DNA from: an uncultured Prevotella sp.
GTDB taxonomy: Bacteria; Bacteroidota; Bacteroidia; Bacteroidales; Bacteroidaceae
Direction of reading: 5' to 3'
Assembly (NCBI GenBank): GCA_900547005.1
Contig: URER01000052.1
Location: 1-14,042 of the forward strand
Length of the DNA: 14,042 nucleotides
A program made the translations under genes and the position numbers. The notes under the pieces are model-generated. The model was given only the letters and a program-made list of their open reading frames with translations. It did not search any database and was not told where the DNA came from. Below, piece by piece: positions 1 through 8,048 of this stretch; position 1 is the first letter of the stretch, and every line of letters begins with the position of its first letter.

Positions 1-152
1 TGAAGCTCGACGGTACGGCGGACGAGGCTCTAAAGCAGATAGATGACAAGGGCTACGCAGAGCCGTTCAAGACCGACGGCAGGCAGATATATAAGATAGG
101 TGTCAACTTCTCGTCAGAGACACGAGGCATAGAGGAATGGAAAATCGAGTAA
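1..152 (+). CDS. AAA-ATPase/PD-(D/E)XK nuclease-like protein, C-terminal end only
   Basis: Only the last 49 codons are present, in the frame beginning at base 3, ending with TAA at 150-152. The peptide begins KLDGTADEALKQIDDKGYAE and ends EEWKIE. This pattern (K-LDG-EAL-QIDDKGY, then a KIGVNF strand) is typical of the C-terminal PD-(D/E)XK domain in the large Bacteroidota family of AAA-ATPase plus DUF1703/PDDEXK_9 proteins. The first two bases (TG) finish a codon for Leu, Met or Val, so the first visible Lys would fit as the K of an E-x-K catalytic triad; that is inference because the Glu is outside the window. These proteins are often present in many copies per genome and their role is not settled. 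The family assignment is fairly firm; the function is not. Confidence 0.72.
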   Translation, partial: KLDGTADEALKQIDDKGYAEPFKTDGRQIYKIGVNFSSETRGIEEWKIE

Positions 153-170
153 GCCAAATGGCATTTGGCT
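152..170 (+). repeat. short perfect hairpin right after the nuclease-like stop codon
   Basis: AGCCAAAT (152-159) pairs perfectly with ATTTGGCT (163-170) around a 3-nt loop, starting inside the stop codon. No run of U follows, so it is at best a weak terminator or an mRNA 3' end stabiliser. Confidence 0.35.
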
Positions 171-265
171 CTTGATACATTCCGGCATCGGTAGAATAAG
201 ATTATAGTTTGGGCATTATGCTAAAGACATAATACTGAGATAAGAAATGAACCTTTATATGAGAT

Positions 266-295
266 GGGCTGTGTCAATAGGCGCAGCCTTTCTTG
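266..295 (+). terminator. candidate intrinsic terminator of the nuclease-like gene
   Basis: GGCTGTG (267-273) pairs with CGCAGCC (282-288) with one G-U pair and an 8-nt loop. It is followed by TTTCTTGT on the plus strand; the other strand has no U-run. It lies 115 bp past the stop codon at 152, so it could end that transcript. The rest of 153-317 shows no gene. Confidence 0.4.
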
Positions 296-315
296 TGTCT
301 GCTGTAAAATATAAA

Positions 316-360
316 ACAAAGAGACTGAGCCGTAACTCTTAATTACGACCCAGCCTCTTT
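316..360 (-). terminator. intrinsic terminator of the SusC-SusD-DUF5123 operon
   Basis: An 18-bp stem is formed by 318-335 and 343-360 with a 7-nt loop. Three positions that are A-C mismatches in plus-strand RNA become G-U pairs in minus-strand RNA, so the hairpin is complete only in the minus-strand transcript. There it begins 21 nt after the stop codon at 382 and is followed by TTTGTTTTATATTTT. This fixes the operon's end and shows no further gene of the locus follows on this side. Confidence 0.82.
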
Positions 361-381
361 CGGTTTTAATTATTAATTTGT

Positions 382-2040
382 TTATTCAGTCGGGAACCAA
401 CGTGGGTCTCCAATGAGCTTGTTAATCTTCAGAGTGAAGTCATGCTTGTCCGGATCCTTGAAAATGTCGGCAGAAGAGAGATCGCCAGCTGGCAGTTCCT
501 TGATGTCATTGCTGCCATATACGCAGTCTGAAGCGCGCAGACAGTTGTCGAATACCATCGTACCTTTAGTGCGCGCACCTCTTGAAGACGACTCGTGGTT
601 GGTCTTACCGAGGATGGTGTTAGTCATAGTCAGGTTAGTGTTCTGACCGTTAGCATCCATGAAGTAACGTCCTGAAGCCACGTTGTTGTAGAATGTACAG
701 TTCGTGATGAAGATGCCATTCGTTACAGGTGCCTTTGAAGCCTCGATGAAGCTACGCTTAGATGTGTCGAAGGTAGAGTTCTTAATGTCCACCTTACCGA
801 CATTTGTAGTAGCTGTACCGAAGTAGATTACAGAGTAACCGTCGCCCGAAGCCATATTTGTCAGTACGCAGTCGTCGATAACGAAGTTGTCGATGCTGAT
901 AGCGCCGCTGCCCTGTGTACGGATGAGTGAGCGCTCGAAGTTGCTGAAGTTACACTGCTTGAACGACATTTCACCAAGAGAAGCGCTTGCGCTCTGGTTG
1001 ATGAAGTACTGGCAACCGCCGTCTGTGAGGTTCACATTCTCGAAGCGAACGTATGCGTGGCTTCCTGCGATATCGATGCTCTTGAGCATCTTCATCGTCG
1101 GAGTCTCACCACCTGAGAGACCGAAGAATGTGATTGCTATGCCGTCAGGGATAGTAAGGTTAGCGTCGGTGCCGTCAGTCTCGGAGATAGAAGCTACGTC
1201 GTAAGTCATGTCCGGACGCAGACCGATAGTGATGGCGATGTTTGTTTCCTTGCCTGTTGCAGCCTTAGCGTCCTCGACGATGCTATTGAGCAGGTCGCCG
1301 CTGATGCGTGTGATAGTTGCCGGAAGCTCAGTCTTGTAGTCGCCCGCAGGCATTGCCGCTGTTGTACTCATATTGAGCGTACCGCGCTTAGCCTCGCCAT
1401 TCATGATGATGATGGTGTAGTTTGTAGAAGGCACAAGTCCCGTGATGGTGTATTCCGCAGCCTCTATCGTAGCAGCATCAAGCTCGATGTTCTGCAATTC
1501 GTTGCCCTCACCGTCAAGTACCACAAGGTTTGTAACACCAGTTGTCGGATTCCAAGCCACGTGCAGTGAGTTTTCCGAACGGTCGCTTGCTACCGGGTCG
1601 AGGAATATCTGCTCAGCCTTAGTCTTGAAAGTCTCGCCGTCCTTGAAGTAGCTCCACTTAGAATCTCTCTTGCCCTCGGCTGTTCCCTTTATTCGCAGAT
1701 AGTAAGGAGTGTCGCCAGCGAGGCCTTCGAGCAGTGCCGGAGACGTTGTTATGCTTCCGTCCTCACCATATACGATAGCGTTCTCGCCGCCCATCGGTGT
1801 GTCGTCATCGAGCGGATCGGTAGACACCTCAATGATGTAGTGTTCCACACCCTGCATAGTCTTGAACGTTACGGTAGCGCTTACGTCCTCGGTCTCTACT
1901 GTTATCTTGTCAGCTTCAACACTGAAGAGGCGTGAGTAAGCATCGTCTGTATCCCAGTCGTTTCCATCAACGCATGACGCCATGCCCATGCTGAGCATTC
2001 CTGCCATTGCGATGCCTAATATCTTATTTAATGTTTTCAT
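382..2040 (-). CDS. surface lipoprotein with two FN3-like domains, DUF4957 and DUF5123
   Basis: The product has 552 residues. A lipoprotein signal peptide ends in MAS-Cys23, followed by acidic residues (DGNDWDTDD), as in surface-exported Bacteroidota lipoproteins. Two fibronectin III-like segments cover about residues 43-141 and 146-230. Then comes a DUF4957-type region (about 255-400) rich in parallel beta-helix-like strands with Asn ladders (NVNL, QCNF, DDCVL, NSTF, TNCTF), and a DUF5123 C-terminus (about 425-550) with the typical ending GDPRW. It is the third gene of the operon, 33 nt after SusD. Proteins of this type accompany SusCD pairs in pectin/homogalacturonan loci, where they probably bind glycan at the surface. 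No catalytic residues are recognisable, so a binding role is inferred and the glycan is a guess from family context. Confidence 0.85.
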   Translation of the reverse strand: MKTLNKILGIAMAGMLSMGMASCVDGNDWDTDDAYSRLFSVEADKITVETEDVSATVTFKTMQGVEHYIIEVSTDPLDDDTPMGGENAIVYGEDGSITTSPALLEGLAGDTPYYLRIKGTAEGKRDSKWSYFKDGETFKTKAEQIFLDPVASDRSENSLHVAWNPTTGVTNLVVLDGEGNELQNIELDAATIEAAEYTITGLVPSTNYTIIIMNGEAKRGTLNMSTTAAMPAGDYKTELPATITRISGDLLNSIVEDAKAATGKETNIAITIGLRPDMTYDVASISETDGTDANLTIPDGIAITFFGLSGGETPTMKMLKSIDIAGSHAYVRFENVNLTDGGCQYFINQSASASLGEMSFKQCNFSNFERSLIRTQGSGAISIDNFVIDDCVLTNMASGDGYSVIYFGTATTNVGKVDIKNSTFDTSKRSFIEASKAPVTNGIFITNCTFYNNVASGRYFMDANGQNTNLTMTNTILGKTNHESSSRGARTKGTMVFDNCLRASDCVYGSNDIKELPAGDLSSADIFKDPDKHDFTLKINKLIGDPRWFPTE

Positions 2041-2073
2041 TATGATAATTGCTTATTAGTTGTAGAAATGTGA

Positions 2074-4014
2074 TTAGTCGGAATATCCGTAAGAGTTGTG
2101 GAGCGCTCCCTGCGATGCCGAAATGGTTTTTGAACCGATTGGCATAAGGTAGCGGTTCTTCACCTGTGCGTTCTCCAAAAGACCGCTTGAGATAGACGGC
2201 AGGTTGGTATCTACTTGACTATCTGTGCCGGTGTCGGTCTTAGCACTGCCAAACGAGCTTTCACTTGCGTCATAGTCGGCCTCGGTCTTGCCTGCCGGTA
2301 TGCCATACCATGTGATGCTTGAATAGTCAATCTTTGTCTTCGAGTCGTCAGTATAGTTGAAGTAGATCTTCTCCTGATATGTGCCGTCTGTGAGCTGACG
2401 CAGATATGTGTCCTTAAACTCCTGAATCTTAGCCACGAGGAGGTTCCAGCGGATGAGGTCGAACTTTCTCAATCCCTCGCCGGTGAACTCCCATGCGTTC
2501 TCGTCTACGATAGCGTCGAGGAATGCATCCTTGTTAGCCGGGATAGCGTCAACGTATGCCTGTGCGTCTGCCTTGTGCTCAGCGTTGAACGCACGGGTGT
2601 GAACCTCTGCCAGAGCCTGGCGTGCTGTCATGCCTGCATCGCCCTCATAGCGTCCGTCAGGACCTGCAAGCTCGTTCATTACCTCTGCATACCAGAGCAG
2701 AACCTGTGAGTAGCGCATTCTCACTACGTTGATACCCGTTGTGTGCTTACCGCTGGCTACTTTGTTGTTCTCAAGCCATTTAGCCGACATCTTGCGCGGA
2801 TCCCACTTGCCTACGTACATCTGGAATGGTGCGTTCTTTAATATCTGCTCCTCTGTTACGCCCAATGTCGTGTTCTGGGCAATCTGTATGTTAGAGCAGG
2901 TAACGTCGCGGCGTGTGTCGTTCGGGTCGTAAGAGTAGAGCAACGGAGCAGTAACCTTCATCGGACCGGTAGAGTTTCCGTAACCATATTCTGTTGTTAC
3001 GCCGTTCAGACGTACACCGACTGTATAGCCAAGCTCGCCTGTCGCGCCCTCACCCATAGGAATCTCGAAGATGTTCTCACGGTAGGTCTGGTCGAGTACA
3101 AGCTGGTTGAGCAGATACCATTCGTTCTCGAAAGACGGGTTAAGCTGGTGTCTGCCGCTTGTTATCACAGCAGTGAAATGCTTCAGAGCCTTCTCATACA
3201 GTGCCTTGCGCTCTGCTGCGCCCGGACGCTGTGTCGGATAAGTCGGATCAGAGTATGAAGCGGTCTCATATCCTTCCTTAGCAGCCTCGCGGATAGCATA
3301 TCCCGCACGTGTCAGAGCCATTTGGCCGATGAGTGCGTGAACGTAGCCCTTAGTAAAATGCTCGGTAGTGTACTGCGAAACCTCGCCTGCCCACGGCAGC
3401 AAGTCGATAGTCTCCTCAAGCTCGTTCATGAGGTCGTCCATTATCACGTCGCGGTCGGTCTTGCCCTGATAAGCGTTGCCCAAGCCCGGGTCTGTAGACT
3501 CTTTCTTATAAGGAATGTCGCCGAAGTAGCGCAATAGGTCGAAGTAAATCATCGCACGCATCGTCTTGCACTCGCCAAGATAGCGCTCCATTGCTCTCTG
3601 AGTAGAGCCGCCGGCTGTGAGAAGCGAACTTCCCTGTATGCCCTCGATATTAATGTTGGCGTCCTCTATGATACCATACATCGCTGTCCATGAGTCGCTC
3701 AGAGCGCCGAAGCCCGGGTTCACGTTGTAGTTTCCTACTCCGCGGTAGTGGGTTTCGTTGTAAGCGTTCTGTCCCAAACCGTCTACAAGCTCGCAGTCGG
3801 TGTTAGAACCCCATTTGATTGGAATGTCCTGTGAGTATGTGCGGTCTTGCGCCAACGCACCATAGAGCTTGTTCACGCGCAGACTTGTGTAGTATTCAGA
3901 CTCGAACACCACATCTCCGTCCATTTCTGAATCAGACTTCTGGTCGAGGAAGTCAGAGCATGAAGACATTCCGAAGGCACAAGCCAGTGCCATTAATGAT
4001 AATATCTTTTTCAT
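2074..4014 (-). CDS. SusD/RagB family nutrient-binding outer membrane lipoprotein
   Basis: The product has 646 residues. The signal peptide ends in the lipobox MSS-Cys19, followed by SDFLDQKSDSEM, the usual SusD start. The N-terminal SusD-like helical (TPR-type) half includes the segment AMERYLGECKTMRAMIYFDL with LLRYFGDIPY. The C-terminal RagB/SusD half contains VVRMRYSQVLLWYAEVMNE, then ENAWEFTGEGLRKFDLIRWN, both family hallmarks, and ends with NRYLMPI. It acts at the cell surface as the lid that captures oligosaccharide for the SusC barrel. It starts 12 nt after the SusC stop codon, so the two are co-transcribed, as in nearly all such pairs. Ligand specificity cannot be read from sequence. 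Confidence 0.96.
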   Translation of the reverse strand: MKKILSLMALACAFGMSSCSDFLDQKSDSEMDGDVVFESEYYTSLRVNKLYGALAQDRTYSQDIPIKWGSNTDCELVDGLGQNAYNETHYRGVGNYNVNPGFGALSDSWTAMYGIIEDANINIEGIQGSSLLTAGGSTQRAMERYLGECKTMRAMIYFDLLRYFGDIPYKKESTDPGLGNAYQGKTDRDVIMDDLMNELEETIDLLPWAGEVSQYTTEHFTKGYVHALIGQMALTRAGYAIREAAKEGYETASYSDPTYPTQRPGAAERKALYEKALKHFTAVITSGRHQLNPSFENEWYLLNQLVLDQTYRENIFEIPMGEGATGELGYTVGVRLNGVTTEYGYGNSTGPMKVTAPLLYSYDPNDTRRDVTCSNIQIAQNTTLGVTEEQILKNAPFQMYVGKWDPRKMSAKWLENNKVASGKHTTGINVVRMRYSQVLLWYAEVMNELAGPDGRYEGDAGMTARQALAEVHTRAFNAEHKADAQAYVDAIPANKDAFLDAIVDENAWEFTGEGLRKFDLIRWNLLVAKIQEFKDTYLRQLTDGTYQEKIYFNYTDDSKTKIDYSSITWYGIPAGKTEADYDASESSFGSAKTDTGTDSQVDTNLPSISSGLLENAQVKNRYLMPIGSKTISASQGALHNSYGYSD

Positions 4015-4026
4015 AAGTACTTCTAA

Positions 4027-7000
4027 TTAAAATGTTATGTTAATACCTCCTACGAATGTGCGGCTCTTTGGATAAGCTGCATAGTCAACGCCCGGACACA
4101 TCGGGTTCTTCTTGCTGCTGGTGTCAACTTCAGGGTCATAGCCCTTATACGGAGTCAGACAGAAGAGGTTGTAGCCCGTGAAGTAAATGCGGACATTTGA
4201 CAGATAAACCGAGTTGACCCACTTCTTAGGCAGTGTGTAGCCGATGGTGAGGTTCTGGAGACGCAGGAATGAAGCGTCCTCGACAGCGTAGTCGATAAGC
4301 TGCATACGGCTTGCGGTAGACGGGTTGTAAGAAGATGCGCCTGCGTTGATTTCGTTCAGACGGGCCATCACTGCCTCTGCGCCACCGTAGTAGTCGAGTA
4401 CATCGTTAGACAGACGTGCTCCGCCGAGGTTCATGCCTGTTACAGGGTCGATGCCTGTGTAGCGGTTTCCGAGTGCGAAGTCGCTTACGATGTTCTGGTA
4501 TCTGCGAGTGTTATAGAAGCCTGCGTTGGCAAGTTTCGTGGCGTTTACAATCTTGTTGCCGAGAGAGTAGTTGAAGAACACGTTGAAATCGAAGTTACCC
4601 ACATGACCGTCGAAGCCGAAACCACCGGTTGTTGTAGGAATAGTGTTGCCGAGGCGCTGCTTCAGCGGGTCGCCGTTCTCATCTACCTGTACTCTCAGTC
4701 CACCGGGTCTGAGCTCACCGCCGGTGATGCTCTGGCTGTTGTCCACGATACCGTCGCGGAGTGCCCATGTGTTTCCGTTCAGTACGAGCTGTCCCTCCGG
4801 ATTGGTCTCCGGGTCGTAAACGGTGAAGAAACCGTTTGTCTTGTAGCCCCATACTTCACCTAAGCGGCCGCCTTCCTCTACGCGGAAGTCCTCGTATTTA
4901 GCCAGAGTGTTTCCTCCCCAGTTAGAACTTTGCCACGGATCACCCATCGGCAGCTCGTCGATGTTGCTCTTGTTGTAAGACACGTTGAAGTTGAAGTTCA
5001 AGCCCCACTTCTTCGTATCGGCGAGAACAGCGTTGAGTGAAAGTTCGACACCCTTGTTTGATGTCTTACCGAAGTTCTGATACTGAGTTTCGTAACCTGT
5101 GCTTGTAGGAATCCTAACCTGCATGAGCAGGTCCTTAGTAGTGTTCCAGTAGAACTCCAAAGAACCGTTGATGCGTCCGCGGAGGAATCCGTAGTCGATA
5201 CCGAAGTTACGTGTTATGGTTGTCTCCCACTTCAGGTCAGGGTTGTAGAGTACCTTGGCGTGCTCGAGCATATCGCCAAGTGATTCGTCGAAGTAAGGAT
5301 ACTTGGCGCCGCTGCCACTTGGTGGTGCGAAGAGCGGATCGCTGCTTCCCGAAGGAATGCGGTTGTTACCGGCTGTACCGAAACTCATGCGGAGCTTCAG
5401 GTTAGAGAGCCAGCTTGAAGAGGCCTTCATGAAGTTTTCGTCAGACAAGCGCCATGCCAATGCCACTGACGGGAAGTAGCCCCAGCGGTTGTCCTTGCCG
5501 AACTTGCTCGAACCGTCGGCACGCATCACGAATGTGGCGAGATACTTCTCGTCGAGTGTGAAGTTCACACGGCCGAAGTAAGAAAGCATATTGTCGTCGG
5601 CAGCTATATAGCGCTCGTTCTTCAACGGAGTACCGAAAGTCGGGGTAGCAAGAATCTCGCCGATTGTCATCTTTGCCGGGAAGTTCACAGAGTAGTTGGT
5701 GTCTGTGGTTTTTGATGTGCTGCTCCACTCCTGTCCCAACATTACATTAAGATGTACGCGACCCTTCCACAGCTTGTTGTGGTCGTATGTTACGGTGTTA
5801 GCGTTGCGCCATTCTTTCTGGTCGAGGCTTGTGAACATTAACTGTGGTCTGCCGTCCTGGGCGTTTTGCCCGGAGAACTTGTTGTTTACAACAGCCTCTG
5901 CCGCCCAAGCCTGGTCGGTTTTGTTGTATCTCCACGCATATCCGAACTCAGTGCGGAATGTGAAGTGCTTTATCGGCTTCCAGCTCAGACCTGCGTTGTA
6001 GTTCTGCTGGAAACGCTCCTGATACTTGTATGTAGAGGTGATACGCTGCAACGGAGTGCGGCGTGTGGATGTGTTGTTCTCCTCGTCGTCGTCGTCGCTT
6101 GTGCTCAACTGGTCTATCGGCTCATAGTTGATGGTGTTTGCCACGATACTGTTTGCAGCGTTGGTCTCGTTGGTATCCGCACCGCCGCTCAGACCGTCAA
6201 GCTTTGTGAATGCCAAGCGAGCGTTGAAGTCGAATGTCAACCACTTGTTCAGTTGAGTGTTAATCTTGGCGTTGATGTTGTTCTTGTCATATCCCGAACC
6301 GAGCATGATGCTCTTCTCGTCGATGTGAGAGAAACCTAAGTTGTATTTGGTCTCCTTTGTACCACCGCTCACGCTGGCGTTGTACTGAGCCTGCTGTCCT
6401 GTGCGTCCGAAGAGGATGTCCTGATAGTCGGTTCCCTCAATAGACTTCCATATATCAAGATCTTGGAAAGTTCCGTAGTTGGTAGCGCCGTTGTTGTTCT
6501 CCCACTGGTACAGTGCGTAGTCGTATGGATCGAGAGTGTGGATGGTCTTGGTGATTTTCTTCCAACCGTAAGATGCGTTGAAGTTCACCTGAACCTTACC
6601 CTCCTTACCGCTCTTTGTGGTAACGATGATGACACCGTTGGCACCGCGCGCACCGTAGATAGCGGTAGAAGAAGCGTCTTTCAGCACGTCGATGCTCTGG
6701 ATTTCGCTCGGAGCGATGTCGCTGATGCTCTCAACCGGGAATCCGTCAACGATATAAAGCGGTGAGTTGTCCTGAGAAAGAGAACCGCCACCACGCACGC
6801 GAATCTTCACGTCAGCGTCAGGAGAACCCTCGGATGTGGTGATGTTTACGCCGGCGAGTTTACCGGTAAGAGCCTCGCCCACGTTGGAGACAGGTACGTT
6901 TTCAATCTGTTTTGCGCTTACAGAAGACACTGCTCCCGTGAGATCTTTCTTCTTTACGGTACCATAACCGATTACGACAACGTCGTTAAGTGATGTCGCG

Positions 7001-7299
7001 TCGTCCTCGAGTACCACGTTGATGGTTGTTTTTCCTGCAGCGTTCACGGTCTTGGTCTTCATACCGATGTATGAGATTACAAGATGCTTGCTGCCGGTAA
7101 GGTTCAGAGTAAAGTTTCCGTCAAGGTCGGTTACAACACCGCCTTGTCCGCCTTTCTCCTGGACTGTCGCTCCGATGATGGGTTCACCGGTCGAATCCTT
7201 AACATTTCCCTTGACTGTTTGCGCCGAGACAATGCTCCCCCCGATGAGGATAAAGAACATTACGAGCGCAATTCGAAAAGTTTTCAAATTACCAGACAT
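4027..7299 (-). CDS. SusC/RagA family TonB-dependent outer membrane transporter
   Basis: The product has 1090 residues. The signal peptide ends near SAQ27. A carboxypeptidase-regulatory-like domain covers about 28-98 (GNVKDSTGEPIIGATV). The TonB box region is DVVVIGYGT (106-114). The plug domain (about 118-236) has the family signature LKDASSTAIYGARGANG starting at 196. A 22-strand-type barrel follows, ending in aromatic Phe (GGINITF), the usual BAM signal. No N-terminal STN domain precedes the regulatory-like domain, so it is unlikely to signal directly through an anti-sigma factor. An acidic run DDDDEE near residue 400 is encoded by a short GTC-type repeat. It imports oligosaccharides with the SusD encoded 12 nt downstream. 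The start chosen gives a proper signal peptide and follows an A/T-rich leader without Shine-Dalgarno, as usual in Bacteroidota. Confidence 0.97.
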   Translation of the reverse strand: MSGNLKTFRIALVMFFILIGGSIVSAQTVKGNVKDSTGEPIIGATVQEKGGQGGVVTDLDGNFTLNLTGSKHLVISYIGMKTKTVNAAGKTTINVVLEDDATSLNDVVVIGYGTVKKKDLTGAVSSVSAKQIENVPVSNVGEALTGKLAGVNITTSEGSPDADVKIRVRGGGSLSQDNSPLYIVDGFPVESISDIAPSEIQSIDVLKDASSTAIYGARGANGVIIVTTKSGKEGKVQVNFNASYGWKKITKTIHTLDPYDYALYQWENNNGATNYGTFQDLDIWKSIEGTDYQDILFGRTGQQAQYNASVSGGTKETKYNLGFSHIDEKSIMLGSGYDKNNINAKINTQLNKWLTFDFNARLAFTKLDGLSGGADTNETNAANSIVANTINYEPIDQLSTSDDDDEENNTSTRRTPLQRITSTYKYQERFQQNYNAGLSWKPIKHFTFRTEFGYAWRYNKTDQAWAAEAVVNNKFSGQNAQDGRPQLMFTSLDQKEWRNANTVTYDHNKLWKGRVHLNVMLGQEWSSTSKTTDTNYSVNFPAKMTIGEILATPTFGTPLKNERYIAADDNMLSYFGRVNFTLDEKYLATFVMRADGSSKFGKDNRWGYFPSVALAWRLSDENFMKASSSWLSNLKLRMSFGTAGNNRIPSGSSDPLFAPPSGSGAKYPYFDESLGDMLEHAKVLYNPDLKWETTITRNFGIDYGFLRGRINGSLEFYWNTTKDLLMQVRIPTSTGYETQYQNFGKTSNKGVELSLNAVLADTKKWGLNFNFNVSYNKSNIDELPMGDPWQSSNWGGNTLAKYEDFRVEEGGRLGEVWGYKTNGFFTVYDPETNPEGQLVLNGNTWALRDGIVDNSQSITGGELRPGGLRVQVDENGDPLKQRLGNTIPTTTGGFGFDGHVGNFDFNVFFNYSLGNKIVNATKLANAGFYNTRRYQNIVSDFALGNRYTGIDPVTGMNLGGARLSNDVLDYYGGAEAVMARLNEINAGASSYNPSTASRMQLIDYAVEDASFLRLQNLTIGYTLPKKWVNSVYLSNVRIYFTGYNLFCLTPYKGYDPEVDTSSKKNPMCPGVDYAAYPKSRTFVGGINITF

Positions 7300-7510
7300 A
7301 ATTGTTTTTAATTTAGTTATTAAAGATATTATAGTTTGTTCAATCGCTGTTTTTGTCCGAAAAGAGGCCTTTTCATCGGGTTCTCAAGTCGGGCGGAGGA
7401 TTTATAGATAGTGGTTGTTTACTTTTCCGTGGTCTGTAATAACATTATAATAATGTGTAGACAGATGTGCGGCGTTTGCTTTTTTAATTATTTATAGAAA
7501 TAGTAGATTT
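7300..7510 (-). other. long 5' leader of the SusC operon
   Basis: About 210 nt separate the likely transcription start (near 7510) from the SusC start codon. No ORF of note is present. The leader holds a 15-bp AT-rich palindrome (7442-7456: ACATTAT, one base, ATAATGT). Nothing identifies a known riboswitch. Such leaders in Bacteroides SusCD operons can be targets of RNA-level control, which is inference here. Confidence 0.45.
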
Positions 7511-7516
7511 ATTTTG

Positions 7517-7547
7517 CAAATATAGTATTTTTTACATAAACAACAAA
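7517..7547 (-). promoter_or_regulatory. Bacteroidota-type promoter of the SusC operon
   Basis: On the minus strand a -7 element TATATTTG (7524-7517, matching TAnnTTTG) is preceded by a -33 element TTTG (7547-7544) with a 19-bp spacer, the classic arrangement for the primary sigma factor of this phylum. Transcription would start around 7510. Confidence 0.72.
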
Positions 7548-7608
7548 ATTTCATACTATTATTTTTATCCGAATGCTTGTTAATACTCCTTTTTACGGAC
7601 GATAAAGC

Positions 7609-7629
7609 CCCCAATCCGGATGTTTGGGG
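7609..7629. repeat. short CCCCAA/TTGGGG inverted repeat
   Basis: CCCCAA (7609-7614) and TTGGGG (7624-7629) flank a 9-nt loop. In minus-strand RNA it is followed by GCTTTATC, so it might be a weak terminator for anything transcribed toward the SusC promoter. Function is unknown. Confidence 0.3.
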
Positions 7630-7726
7630 AGTAGGGATGGGGGATTGAGAAATGCTTTTTCTGAGGTAAGAGAATGCTGGAATAAAGCCTAAGGTTCACA
7701 CTGATGAAATAGTACAGAGGCTCCAT

Positions 7727-7756
7727 TGCAAGAATTTATAGCTATAATTTTTTGCA
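7727..7756. repeat. 30-bp near-perfect palindrome
   Basis: Two 15-base arms meet without a spacer at 7741/7742. The centre TTATAGCTATAA is perfect and the outer ends TGCAA/TTGCA match; 13 of 15 positions pair, plus one possible G-U in plus-strand RNA. It ends in a stretch of T within the right arm. It may be a protein-binding site or RNA hairpin. No gene is associated. Confidence 0.5.
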
Positions 7757-7805
7757 GCGGGAATGTCGTCATTTTCCTGTCAGATAGAGAATGAAAAGTA
7801 ATTCT

Positions 7806-7916
7806 GCCTGAAATACTCGAGTACTAAGCCCGAAATACTTGAGTATTTTAGGCCGAATTACTCGAGTACTAAAGCCAGATTACTCGAGTACTAAAGCCCC
7901 GGTACTCGAGTACTAA
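7806..7916. repeat. array of five tandem units, each centred on a 10-bp palindrome
   Basis: Four units carry TACTCGAGTA exactly (7814-7823, 7859-7868, 7881-7890, 7903-7912); one has TACTTGAGTA (7836-7845) with compensating flanks that make its own extended palindrome, AAATACT and AGTATTT (7833-7848). Centres are spaced 22, 23, 22 and 22 bp, close to two DNA helical turns. Each unit begins GCC, then a short GAAT-like spacer, then the palindrome, then CTAA or CTAAA. A degenerate sixth unit starts at 7917 with GCCAGAATTGCTC. There are no unique spacers, so it is not a CRISPR. It lies between the terminator of the ribF operon and the SusC promoter, about 260 bp upstream of the latter's -33 box. 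Confidence 0.85.
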
Positions 7917-7951
7917 GCCAGAATTGCTCCGACACTATGAGTTTGAAGTCC

Positions 7952-8001
7952 TTAACCTGCATTATTCATGCAGTAGGAACAGTATGAATAATGCAGGTTA
8001 A
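7952..8001. repeat. perfect 18-bp inverted repeat with a 14-nt loop
   Basis: TTAACCTGCATTATTCAT (7952-7969) and its exact reverse complement (7984-8001) enclose 14 nt. No U-run follows on either strand, so it is not a standard terminator. It could be a dispersed Bacteroidota repeat, a very short mobile-element remnant, or a regulatory hairpin. Confidence 0.75.
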
Positions 8002-8048
8002 CAGTATGTTTTAGGGGAAAAAGAATCTGAATCGGATTCATGAAGAGT

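Noticed and set aside
6083..6098. GTC-type short repeat in SusC as a phase-variable tract
   Set aside because: It is a trinucleotide run encoding an Asp stretch, so length changes would stay in frame and not switch the gene.
5866..6339. 157-codon open frame on the plus strand inside SusC
   Set aside because: It is antisense to a well-conserved SusC barrel region, and its translation shows no family features; it reflects codon bias of the real gene.
7806..7916. CRISPR array
   Set aside because: The repeats are about 22 bp and contiguous, with no unique spacers, and no cas gene is present.
7952..8001. insertion sequence or integrase attachment site
   Set aside because: No transposase or integrase gene and no flanking target duplication are visible; kept only as an inverted repeat.
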